The notes beneath the pieces were generated by a model that was not told the DNA's origin, ran no database searches, and saw nothing but the letters and a program-made list of their open reading frames with translations. A stretch of DNA of 59,370 nucleotides from assembly GCF_000513275.1 (NCBI RefSeq), contig NZ_CBVJ010000111.1, forward strand, positions 1 through 59,370, given 5' to 3'. Within the stretch, counting starts at the first letter, position 1. Every line of letters starts with the position of its first letter. Positions 32,280 to 40,090 of this stretch are shown one piece after another. Made by a program: the position numbers and the translations under genes. The DNA comes from Paenibacillus gorillae. GTDB lineage: Bacteria; Bacillota; Bacilli; Paenibacillales; Paenibacillaceae.

Positions 32280-33308
32280 TTATTTCGCGATTTTTGTGAA
32301 CAGGTCCGTGTAACGCTCTACGATAGCCGGTTTATTGGCCGCTACGTAAGCTACATCTTCTTGGATCACATTGATTTTATCGATTGGTGTCATGAAGTCT
32401 CCAATTGCAGCGTCAGTGCGGAGTGGACGATTCGTCGTTTCCTGTCCTAACGCATCTTGGCCTTCTTTGGAGATGAGGAAGTCGATGAATTTCTTCGCAT
32501 TCTCCTGGTTTTTGGAGCCTTTAACGATTCCCGCTACGGCATCCAGGAATACTGCGCCTTCCTTCGGATACACAACCTTCACAGGAGCGCCATCCTTCAC
32601 ATAGCTGACTGCCGGATCTTCGTAAGTCAATGCCACGACATATTCGCCGTCGGCAACGCTCTTATGCGCTTTGCTGGAGCCGCCTGCAATTTTACCATCC
32701 AAATTCTCGAGCAGCTTGGCAACATAATCCCAGCCTGCATCGGAATCGTAGTCTCCACCCATTGCTTTCAGCATGTTCGTCAATTGCGCAAACGCCGAGC
32801 TGGAGTTAGAAGGATCAGCCATTGCGATCTTGCCCTTCAGCGCCGGATTAAGCAGATCCTCGTAGCCGTTAATTTGAATGTCGCCCGCCAGATTGGTGTT
32901 AACCAGCAAGACGCTGCCGTCTGATACATACGGAGTCATGAAGCCTGTTGTATTGGAATGTCCTTCGACTAAGTCTTTGTCGTTGGGGGATACATACTTT
33001 TCGAATAAATCCGCATTGTCGTGAAAGAGTGCGAAAGCTCCACCAAACATGACGTCAGCATAAGGATTCGATTTTTCCGACTGGATACGCTTGATCAGCT
33101 CACCGCTTCCCGCCGATACCAGTTCTACCGTAATACCTGTCTGTTTCTCGAAGGACGGAATAAGAGCATTGATCATTGCTTCGCTGTTCGGCGTGTAAAT
33201 AACCAGTTTATTCGAGCTGCCCGATGTGTCCGATTTGCCTCCTCCACATGCCGCCAGTACAGCCACCAACATTGTAAGCATTATTAACGTACTCAACCAC
33301 TTTTTCAT
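32280..33308 (-). CDS. FbpA/AfuA-like substrate-binding lipoprotein
   Basis: About 342 residues from the ATG at 33308 (GAAGGGG upstream). The leader KKWLSTLIMLTMLVAVLAACGGG has a lipobox. The mature part is a class-D/F binding fold (LVIYTPNSEAMINALIPSFEKQTGITVELVSAGSGELIKRIQSE...ADVMFGG). The tyrosine pair used for iron by FbpA is not evident near the C-terminus, where WEYV-type motifs are absent. The ligand may therefore be an organophosphate or other small molecule, as in AfuA-type proteins. First gene of the SBP-ATPase-permease-kinase-regulator operon. Confidence 0.85.
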   Translation of the reverse strand: MKKWLSTLIMLTMLVAVLAACGGGKSDTSGSSNKLVIYTPNSEAMINALIPSFEKQTGITVELVSAGSGELIKRIQSEKSNPYADVMFGGAFALFHDNADLFEKYVSPNDKDLVEGHSNTTGFMTPYVSDGSVLLVNTNLAGDIQINGYEDLLNPALKGKIAMADPSNSSSAFAQLTNMLKAMGGDYDSDAGWDYVAKLLENLDGKIAGGSSKAHKSVADGEYVVALTYEDPAVSYVKDGAPVKVVYPKEGAVFLDAVAGIVKGSKNQENAKKFIDFLISKEGQDALGQETTNRPLRTDAAIGDFMTPIDKINVIQEDVAYVAANKPAIVERYTDLFTKIAK

Positions 33309-33352
33309 AACCCCTTCACCCCTCATCTGAATGTAACTTTATTTTATCAGTT

Positions 33353-33366
33353 TGTAAGCGCATTAA
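33353..33366 (-). promoter_or_regulatory. Candidate cre (catabolite repression) site
   Basis: TGTAAGCGCATTAA matches 12 of 14 positions of the CcpA site TGWAANCGNTNWCA, 45 bp upstream of the binding-protein ATG. If real, the importer is under carbon catabolite control, which would favour a carbon-containing ligand over iron. Confidence 0.3.
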
Positions 33367-33502
33367 AATCCTATTATTCAACAGAATCATCTAAAATTCG
33401 CAACTAATTTACTTAATAGGTCATTATACATAACATAAAGGTATCATTAAATTCTTGAAAACCTGCTTCTCTTGTCTATTATTTGTTCGCAAGCATGCGG
33501 GT

Positions 33503-33546
33503 AAACAAAAGAAAAGCCAGGATCTTGTTTGATCCGGGCTTTTCTT
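33503..33546 (-). terminator. Terminator after the stalk/SUKH-like gene
   Basis: AAGAAAAGCCAGGATC (33509-33524) pairs with GATCCGGGCTTTTCTT (33531-33546) with one mismatch; TTTTGTTT follows on the minus strand. Confidence 0.8.
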
Positions 33547-33586
33547 AATAGAAGGTAATGAACTTATCGGCTCCCTATAAATTGCT

Positions 33587-35248
33587 TCACGGATGATTGG
33601 CCTTAATCCTTGCGATCTCATCCTTCAGCCCCAAGCTTTTCATCTCGTTTACAATGGCTTTACCAATGCCGGCTTCATGATAAACGAACTGTTCCAGGTT
33701 TAAATGATAGTCCCGGAATAACGCAAGCTTTGACGCATATGTAGCATTGCTCAAAAATGTCTCCAATTCTCTCTTGCCAATATCCTCGTCAAGCACTATT
33801 GTTGTATGCTGCCGCCCTGCATCCTTCGGATGCTCATTCAATATCCCTAGTTCATCTTGTGTCGGAACGATGATTCGCTCCTTTCGATCGGCTCTCACTT
33901 TCTCTGAATACGTATATGGATCTTGAATGACAGGCGGATGCAGCCTTTCCTCCAGCCTTTCCCGTACTATCCGGCCGTTCTCTAAGTCCTCTGGCGTGCT
34001 TTCATATTCAGATATTACCTTAAGATAGTCTTGCTCATTCTGATATCCCATATAAAGCAGACTGGAATCTATCATGACAATACGAATAAATTCACGGATG
34101 TTATTCGCAACGACTACAGCAGGCCGGTCAAAATCCATAGGGGACACCAGTACAATTGGTGCCACTTCCAAATCTGTCACCATACCGAAATCAGTCAAAA
34201 ATCCGTAATGTATTCCGTCCATTCCTGTTGTACCGAATGCAACGACATCCATAGGCGTGTTGAAATAGCCGCTAAGGCCATCCATGAGATAGAATCCAAG
34301 TACATTTTCGGCACCATATCCTTCTTGCTCGAGCTCCTGATTTAACTCATTTAGTGCACGCAGTGTCGCAGGCTGATCGTACTTCCCGTAATTCACCCGC
34401 ATACTCTCTTTATCAGATAACTCAGGCTCATCTTCCTCGTAGACATTCCATTCATCGTCATCACTATCATCTATCTCTTCTGTAGAAATGTTAATGGTAT
34501 GGGCATCTTCATCCCATGCCACTTCCGTATCCGTGATCGACCCTAAATAATACATAGGTACATATAAGATGCCGTCCACCATCCGAAGATTTGGCTCTTC
34601 CTGTAGTTGCAAAAAGTGGCTTAAACTAGAGTCCGGCGTGTGATAAGTAATCGTGATTTTGCCAGATGACATTTCAAACTCCCAGCCCATCTGCTCTAAC
34701 GTATCCTTCATAGGCAAAAATCGCTTTCTCCCATCTACGATCACCGGTTTACTGGGCTTAAGAAATTTGCCGTCAAATTTAACATGAATTTGCTGATCAC
34801 CCGTCTTTATGTTCGTCATTTCAAAGCTTTGTTGTTCCCCATTGTAATAGACGTCTATGGAGCTTGGTTCTTTACTGATTAGAAAATTCGCAGCAAACCT
34901 ATGCTTTACTTCATTATCATTATTGGCGTTGACGTCATTAATGCGGATTTTCACAACCCCGTTATCCTCGACTACATTCATTTTAAATTTATGATATAAG
35001 TTCTTATTATCGTTTGGATTGAAGAATAACCAGTACTCATATCTGGTTTCGCTATATTTTTCGTAGAGCAGATGTATGCCCCTTTGTTCATCTAATTTAG
35101 CTTTCCAATTCGCAACGGTTACGTTCAATTGCTGTTCACTTTCGATTATCATTGCTTTCACTTTGTTTTCATTTGTATTTAAGAGTATTGCTGCAGCAAT
35201 ACTAGACACAGCTATAATGAATGCTGCTATTATGATTATTTTCCTCAA
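33587..35248 (-). CDS. Membrane-anchored protein with stalk domain and SUKH-like region
   Basis: 553 residues. An N-terminal membrane anchor (KIIIIAAFIIAVSSIAAAILL) is followed by a beta-rich segment, then copper-amine-oxidase-N-like repeats (about 165-260: KPVIVDGRKRFLPMKDTLEQMGWEFEMSSGKITITY ... ILYVPMYYLGSITDTEVAWDEDAHTINIS). An acidic linker (EEIDDSDDDEWNVYEEDEPE) leads to a C-terminal part with DVVAFGTTGMDGIHYGFLTDFG and PIVLVSPMDFDRPAVVVANNIREFIRIV, which resembles SMI1/KNR4 (SUKH)-like domains; that assignment is tentative. An unusual combination of surface module and an immunity-type fold. Possibly co-transcribed with the DUF975 gene 111 bp upstream. Confidence 0.6.
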   Translation of the reverse strand: MRKIIIIAAFIIAVSSIAAAILLNTNENKVKAMIIESEQQLNVTVANWKAKLDEQRGIHLLYEKYSETRYEYWLFFNPNDNKNLYHKFKMNVVEDNGVVKIRINDVNANNDNEVKHRFAANFLISKEPSSIDVYYNGEQQSFEMTNIKTGDQQIHVKFDGKFLKPSKPVIVDGRKRFLPMKDTLEQMGWEFEMSSGKITITYHTPDSSLSHFLQLQEEPNLRMVDGILYVPMYYLGSITDTEVAWDEDAHTINISTEEIDDSDDDEWNVYEEDEPELSDKESMRVNYGKYDQPATLRALNELNQELEQEGYGAENVLGFYLMDGLSGYFNTPMDVVAFGTTGMDGIHYGFLTDFGMVTDLEVAPIVLVSPMDFDRPAVVVANNIREFIRIVMIDSSLLYMGYQNEQDYLKVISEYESTPEDLENGRIVRERLEERLHPPVIQDPYTYSEKVRADRKERIIVPTQDELGILNEHPKDAGRQHTTIVLDEDIGKRELETFLSNATYASKLALFRDYHLNLEQFVYHEAGIGKAIVNEMKSLGLKDEIARIKANHP

Positions 35249-35359
35249 CGGTCGTCTTCTTTCCCCCGCAATCGATGAGCAAGGCCTGCAGCGTAAATCC
35301 GCCCTTTCTCAGACTTCTTGCCCACCAATGCATTGGTAAAATGTAAACTCTTATTCGAT

Positions 35360-36121
35360 TTAGAAAACAGGCGTCTGATTCAGTCTCAATTCCTCTTCAT
35401 TAGTGAAGCCTTTATCCAGCGCCTCTTGACGCAATGCCATGTAAAGCTCAGCCTTTGTAGCATTAATATAAGGAAGTACAAACAGTACGCCAACGAAAAG
35501 CGCAAGCGTGCCAAGTAAGATCCAGCCTAAAAAGCTTAAATCAATCACAAAGATATTAAATTTATGGCCCCTAGTCATCTGCCTGCTCAAATCTACCGCA
35601 CGGCGATAGCCAATGTTCGGATTATCCGCCAAAATGAACGGCACCTGACTGTAGGAGTAGGATTTGATGATACCCGGAATAACGAGGAGCAGTGACCATA
35701 GGAAGGTCAGAAAACCGCGCCAGAGCATCGCTTTCACAATATCCAAATATCTGAGTTTATTGAATGCATACATTAAATGATTAAGATTCACTTCTCGCTC
35801 TGCTGATCCCTTGAAATAACGCATCGCACCGGCCTCAAACGGAAAACCGAGGAAAATCCGAAAAGCCATTGCAAATAAAAAGATAACGATAAAAATGACA
35901 ATAATGATAGCAAGAATCGGCCCGAGTATCGCCCACTCTAAATCCCCGTCAATCAAGTTGAATTCATCAATAGTGCTTGATGATCCGAAATTAAAGTTCG
36001 GAGGACTGACGCTTCCGCCGACAACTGCCAGTATAATACTGACTAAAAATGCCTTCCAATACGAAGTCCGCAGCACCTCCTTTGCCCTCTTCTTCAATTC
36101 TTTACGATCCCACATTGACAT
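35360..36121 (-). CDS. DUF975 family membrane protein
   Basis: 253 residues with about five to six hydrophobic segments. The N-terminal RKELKKRAKEVLRTSYWKAFLVSIILAVVG, the ERGANR-like mid part (FPFEAGAMRYFKGSAEREVNLNHLMYAF), and GFLTFLWSLLLVIPGIIKSYSYSQVPFILADNPNIGYRRAVDLSRQMTRGHK are the signatures of DUF975 proteins. No function has been demonstrated for the family as far as known here. Monocistronic or paired with the downstream stalk-protein gene. Confidence 0.85.
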   Translation of the reverse strand: MSMWDRKELKKRAKEVLRTSYWKAFLVSIILAVVGGSVSPPNFNFGSSSTIDEFNLIDGDLEWAILGPILAIIIVIFIVIFLFAMAFRIFLGFPFEAGAMRYFKGSAEREVNLNHLMYAFNKLRYLDIVKAMLWRGFLTFLWSLLLVIPGIIKSYSYSQVPFILADNPNIGYRRAVDLSRQMTRGHKFNIFVIDLSFLGWILLGTLALFVGVLFVLPYINATKAELYMALRQEALDKGFTNEEELRLNQTPVF

Positions 36122-36270
36122 CCCTCTCTCCTTATTACTTTGTTGTTCATCTTACAATAGATACCATAATTAATATAGTACTAGCAGTCATAAATCATTC
36201 TAGTTATGTGATCAAGCACTCCGAATTCAGCCCTATGTATTGCATAAAAGCTATTGATTATATAGCCAAA

Positions 36271-36281
36271 TTGGTATTGGA
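36271..36281 (+). promoter_or_regulatory. TTGRTATTGGA element, ssu promoter
   Basis: TTGGTATTGGA on the plus strand, 90 bp before the likely TTG start of the ssuB-like gene. One of five exact occurrences in intergenic regions of this island, all oriented toward the downstream gene. Confidence 0.65.
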
Positions 36282-36371
36282 TTGCAGCATTCATCACTGG
36301 TACATTAGTAGCAATATATAACATATCTCATTGGAATAGTATGAATTTAAATGGAAGGAGTAGATCGAACG

Positions 36372-37172
36372 TTGCATGAGCTTGCTCCGATTTTGTCGAT
36401 TGAAGGCGTAACCGTGGCCTTCAGAAGTCCCGGACAATCCGAGGACAGAATTGTCCTGAACCGTCTGCAGCTTTCCGTAGAGGCTGGGCAATTCATTTGT
36501 CTTCTCGGGCCAAGCGGCTGCGGGAAGACAACGCTTCTGAATTGCGTCGCCGGATTTCAGCCTTATGCAGGCAATATTTATTTTAACGGTGCACGTATTG
36601 AGAAGCCTGGAAAGGAGCGCGGAGTCGTCTTTCAGGAATACGCGCTGTTCCCTTGGTTCACCGTTGAGCAGAATGTAGAGTTCGGCCTGCGGGTGAACGG
36701 CGTTTCAGCAGCGGAACGTAAGGAGCTCGCCCGGCATTATATTCGGATGGTAGGTCTCACCGGCTTCGAGAAGCACTATCCGGGCAAGCTGTCGGGAGGC
36801 ATGAAGCAGCGCGCTGGACTTGCAAGGGTGCTTGCCAATGAGCCGGCCATGCTGCTGATGGATGAACCGTTCGCCGCGCTGGACGAGCAGACCCGCGAGA
36901 AGCTGCAGACGGAATTGCTGGGACTCTGGGAGCAGCAGCGCAAAACCTGCTTGTTTGTCACCCATAGCATACAGGAAGCCGTTTATTTGGCCGATCGTGT
37001 AATCGTCCTGCAGCCGAACCCTGCACGTATCGCGCTAGACCTGCGTATCGACCTGCCTAGATTGCGAAACCGTCATGACGAAAGGCTGCTTCAATATCAG
37101 GCCAGAATTAGCGAAATTTTAAGAGAAGGAGACGCCCCCTATGGAGAACACCTTTCCATCATTACCGCATAA
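36372..37172 (+). CDS. ssuB: Sulfonate/taurine-type ABC transporter ATP-binding protein
   Basis: About 267 residues. Start choice: the first in-frame ATG (36351) lies before the only good ribosome site GGAAGGAG (36353-36360), whereas a TTG at 36372 is 11 nt after it, so the TTG is preferred. Walker A GPSGCGKTT, Q-loop VVFQEYALFPWFTVEQNV, signature KLSGGMKQRAGLARVL, Walker B MLLMDEPFAALDEQTR and the switch VTHSIQEAV match the SsuB/TauB/NrtD group. It energises uptake of sulfonates or related anions. It overlaps the permease gene by 32 bp. Confidence 0.88.
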   Translation: MHELAPILSIEGVTVAFRSPGQSEDRIVLNRLQLSVEAGQFICLLGPSGCGKTTLLNCVAGFQPYAGNIYFNGARIEKPGKERGVVFQEYALFPWFTVEQNVEFGLRVNGVSAAERKELARHYIRMVGLTGFEKHYPGKLSGGMKQRAGLARVLANEPAMLLMDEPFAALDEQTREKLQTELLGLWEQQRKTCLFVTHSIQEAVYLADRVIVLQPNPARIALDLRIDLPRLRNRHDERLLQYQARISEILREGDAPYGEHLSIITA

Positions 37173-37965
37173 GGAGGTGCTCTCGTCCCCGAATAAACGC
37201 CTGAGGTTCTCGCAGCGCAAACCGTGGACGCGTCTACTTATTAAATTATCCGGCCTGTCTATACTGCTGCTTGCTTGGGGGCTCATTACCGGCCTTGGCT
37301 ACGTAGTACCTGCCCAACTGCCCGGTCCACTAGCGACGCTGCAGACGATGACGCATATGCTTCAGGACGGCTCGCTTGTGCTGCATGCGGCATCCAGCTT
37401 GAAGCGTGTTTTTTCGGGATTTCTCGTTGCCTTTGCAATTGCACTTCCGCTTGGACTAATGCTGGGCTCCTCCCGTTTGCTTCGGGATGCGATCAACCCT
37501 GTCCTTGAGCTGCTTCGGCCAATACCGCCTCTCGCTTTTATTTCGCTAGCCATCCTGTGGCTCGGAATCGATGAATGGTCGAAAATATCGATCATTATTT
37601 ACGGCTCCTTCTTCCCTCTCCTCCTTAATATTACAGGGGGAATCAGTCAGGTCGAGCCCGTACATATCCGGGCCGCACAATCGCTTGGTGCCCGCAAACT
37701 GCAGATTTTCTGCCACGTCACACTTCGCGCCGCCATTCCGAACATGATGATCGGTATCCGCTCAGGAATGGGCATGGCGTTCATCTGCTTAGTCGGCTCG
37801 GAGCTGATCGCAGCGAACGAAGGCCTCGGCTTCCTCATTCAGGAAGGGCGATACATGTTCAAGACTGATCAGGTGCTCGTCGGTATGATTACGATCGGCA
37901 TCATCGGTTATTTCATTAATTTAGTCATTACCACGCTGGAGAAAATTCTGCTGCGCTGGAAATAA
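37141..37965 (+). CDS. ssuC: Sulfonate/taurine-type ABC transporter permease
   Basis: 274 residues, six or so membrane spans after a 30-residue cytoplasmic N-terminus. The permease loop RAAQSLGARKLQIFCHVTLRAAIPNMMIGIRSGMGMAFICLVGSELI (about 178-224) is that of SsuC/TauC. AGAAGGAG precedes the ATG, which lies within the end of the ATPase gene. Works with the genes on either side to import alkanesulfonates or similar compounds. Confidence 0.88.
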   Translation: MENTFPSLPHKEVLSSPNKRLRFSQRKPWTRLLIKLSGLSILLLAWGLITGLGYVVPAQLPGPLATLQTMTHMLQDGSLVLHAASSLKRVFSGFLVAFAIALPLGLMLGSSRLLRDAINPVLELLRPIPPLAFISLAILWLGIDEWSKISIIIYGSFFPLLLNITGGISQVEPVHIRAAQSLGARKLQIFCHVTLRAAIPNMMIGIRSGMGMAFICLVGSELIAANEGLGFLIQEGRYMFKTDQVLVGMITIGIIGYFINLVITTLEKILLRWK

Positions 37966-37988
37966 ATCATTTTCTGGAGGCCATCACT

Positions 37989-39104
37989 ATGTCTACTAAT
38001 CGTAAAACGCATTCTTCGCTCTTTATTCTATTGTTCCTTGCACTAACCCTGCTGCTCACGGCTTGCGGAGGCGGAAGCAACAAGCCTGCCGCATCCCCTT
38101 CTGACTCGCCTGCTCCTACTGCGGAAGAAAAAGCCGCCGCTACAGCCGCGCCGACCGAACAGCCTAAGCCCGCTCTCGAAACGGCCAGCCTATCCATCGG
38201 TACGGCTCGTGATACACAGCTGTCACCACTCATCGTAATCGCGAACGAAGAAGGCTATTTTAAAGAAGAAGGTCTGGAGGTTAAAACCGAGCTGTTCGCG
38301 GCCGGCCCGGACGTCATAGCTGCTTTAGGCTCGAAGAGCATCCAGCTTGGCTCCTCCGGCGACATTCCGCCGATTATTGCCAAAGCGTCGGGCCTGCCTA
38401 TCGAAATCATCGCCCAGCAGGCTGATATATCCGGCGTACAAACCTTAGTCGTCAATTCCGATAAAATCAAAACGCCGGCCGATTTGAACGGGAAGAAAAT
38501 CGCCTTTGTACCGGGAACCGTATCCGAAGCTTTCTTTCTGCGAATTGTGGAGAAGTACGGCCTCGATTTGAAATCAATCGAATCGTTCAAGATCGGCCCG
38601 ACTGAATTGCTGCCCGCCTTCCAGGCCGGCAATATTGATGCCTTTTCCATCTGGCAGCCCGTTGCCTTGAACGGTGTCAAAAAGGGCGGCGTTGCCCTAC
38701 TGACCGGCAAAGAATCACATGTTCCCGGCGAGGAAGGACCGCAGCAGCTCATTAACTCCTATTCCATTCTGATTGGCCATAACGACTTTGTAGCCAAAAA
38801 CCCGGAGACGGTAAAAGCGGTACTGCGGGCTTTGAACAAATCCGTAGCCTTTATTGAAACGAATCCGGATGCGGCAGCCGCACATATTGGCAAGACGCTG
38901 GGACAAGATGCAGCAGACATCACAACCTTAATTGCACTCAACCATTACGCGCTTAATCTAACGCCGGAGCTGGTTACTGCACTGGAGAGCATCTCCAAGT
39001 TTTTGCTGGATAACGAAAAGATTAAAGAAGTGCCTGACTTCAAATCCTTTATCAACACCTCTTACTTGAAAGCTGTTGCCCCTGAGCTGGTCACCATTCC
39101 TTAA
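37989..39104 (+). CDS. ssuA: SsuA-like sulfonate-binding lipoprotein
   Basis: 371 residues. A lipoprotein leader (LFILLFLALTLLLTACGGG) is followed by a low-complexity Ala/Pro-rich spacer (about 30-60) and then a NMT1/SsuA-type binding fold: LSIGTARDTQLSPLIVIANEEGYFKEEGLEVKTELFAAGPDVIAALGSKSIQLGSSGDIPPI. The second lobe DAFSIWQPVA carries the usual ligand-facing Trp. No alkanesulfonate monooxygenase (SsuD) adjoins; the luciferase-like genes at 53.5 kb or 0 kb could supply the activity (inference). Confidence 0.86.
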   Translation: MSTNRKTHSSLFILLFLALTLLLTACGGGSNKPAASPSDSPAPTAEEKAAATAAPTEQPKPALETASLSIGTARDTQLSPLIVIANEEGYFKEEGLEVKTELFAAGPDVIAALGSKSIQLGSSGDIPPIIAKASGLPIEIIAQQADISGVQTLVVNSDKIKTPADLNGKKIAFVPGTVSEAFFLRIVEKYGLDLKSIESFKIGPTELLPAFQAGNIDAFSIWQPVALNGVKKGGVALLTGKESHVPGEEGPQQLINSYSILIGHNDFVAKNPETVKAVLRALNKSVAFIETNPDAAAAHIGKTLGQDAADITTLIALNHYALNLTPELVTALESISKFLLDNEKIKEVPDFKSFINTSYLKAVAPELVTIP

Positions 39105-39120
39105 CTTAACGGTATAAAAG

Positions 39121-39160
39121 AAAAAGTTCACCGTTGCCTATCGGCAACGGTGAACTTTTT
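39121..39160. terminator. Bidirectional terminator between the ssu operon and the bicupin operon
   Basis: A perfect 18-bp stem: AAAAAGTTCACCGTTGCC (39121-39138), loop TATC, complement at 39143-39160 ending in TTTTT. The A run on the left gives T on the minus strand, so it can stop both convergent operons. Confidence 0.92.
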
Positions 39161-39177
39161 ATGTGCTTAATTATTCC

Positions 39178-39993
39178 TTATGCCGGATCTACCACTTCCG
39201 GAGACACTCCGGCAAACGTATAGAAGCTGGCGTCAAACGGCGTCGGCCCGCCTGTCGTCACAAATCTGGCAGCCCCTTCACCGGTATAGAGATTACGCGT
39301 GCCATGGAAGATACCTTGCGGCACATAGAGCAAATCGCCGGCCTCGAACGGCAGCCATTCCCCGTTCAAATGAATTTCCCCTTTGCCCTCTACGCCGATG
39401 AACAACTCGCTGGAATGCGGGTGCTGATGAACGGCGAAGCTTTGCCCCGGCTCCTGTATGCCGCAATGCAGCGATAGTCTTGCGCTGCCTGTGCCCGGCC
39501 AGAACAGAAAGTTCATATTGGCCGGATTCTCGATCTTTTGCGAAGGATCATTGCCCGTAAAGCCTTTGAGCTGAGTCTCATCGTTGTACAAGTGATTAAA
39601 CAGTCTTGGATTGGAAGCGGTTGGCGAGCCTTCAGGCAGTACCGTCTGCCAAATGTACAGCGTAACTTCCTCCCCTTGATCGGCCTTTACCTCATAATCA
39701 GAACCCGATGGCGCATATAGCGCGGAAGACGGCTCCAGAGCGCTCGTTGCGTCCCCGACGCGGGCACTGCCCTTCCCTTTCCATATAACGCCTACCACTT
39801 CTTGCGCTTTTCCTTTCTCGCAGCTGCTCCAAGTGCCGCCTGGTTTAATACGGACGACCAGCCCTTTGACCAGCACCGCTCCTTTCTCTTCATTTACAGG
39901 GATGGCGACTAGCAGATCGCCACGATCCTCCCAGTTTAATTCCGACCACCTAATTACCGCGCCTGATGTTAATGAGTTTGCTGCAGTTGTCAT
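39178..39993 (-). CDS. Bicupin protein
   Basis: 271 residues from the ATG at 39993 with AGAGGAGG 6-7 nt upstream; the frame is open for 69 more codons but that part is not protein-like. Two cupin domains: an N-terminal one (GLVVRIKPGGTWSSCEKGKAQEVVGVIWKGKGSA) without metal-binding histidines, and a C-terminal one with SFAVHQHPHSSELFIGVEGKGEI and a second motif LLYVPQGIFHGTRN that could hold a metal. The layout is like (S)-ureidoglycine aminohydrolase, which would suit the neighbouring allantoinase-like amidohydrolase, but other bicupin enzymes are possible. Last gene of a five-gene leftward operon. Confidence 0.7.
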   Translation of the reverse strand: MTTAANSLTSGAVIRWSELNWEDRGDLLVAIPVNEEKGAVLVKGLVVRIKPGGTWSSCEKGKAQEVVGVIWKGKGSARVGDATSALEPSSALYAPSGSDYEVKADQGEEVTLYIWQTVLPEGSPTASNPRLFNHLYNDETQLKGFTGNDPSQKIENPANMNFLFWPGTGSARLSLHCGIQEPGQSFAVHQHPHSSELFIGVEGKGEIHLNGEWLPFEAGDLLYVPQGIFHGTRNLYTGEGAARFVTTGGPTPFDASFYTFAGVSPEVVDPA

Positions 39994-40024
39994 CGTTATT
40001 CCTCCTCTAAAAATGGTTATATAG

Positions 40025-40062
40025 GATGGGGCGGCAGGCGGGATCACCCCATCTGCCACCCC
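40025..40062 (-). other. Two mutually exclusive hairpins inside the operon
   Basis: GATGGGG (40025-40031) can pair with CCCCATC (40047-40053), or GGGGCGGCAG (40028-40037) with CTGCCACCCC (40053-40062). The two share bases, and neither has a T run. They lie in the 97-bp gap between the amidohydrolase and bicupin genes and may be a processing or stability element. Confidence 0.3.
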
Positions 40063-40090
40063 GCTGCTCCCGCTCTTGCCGCCGTTATGT

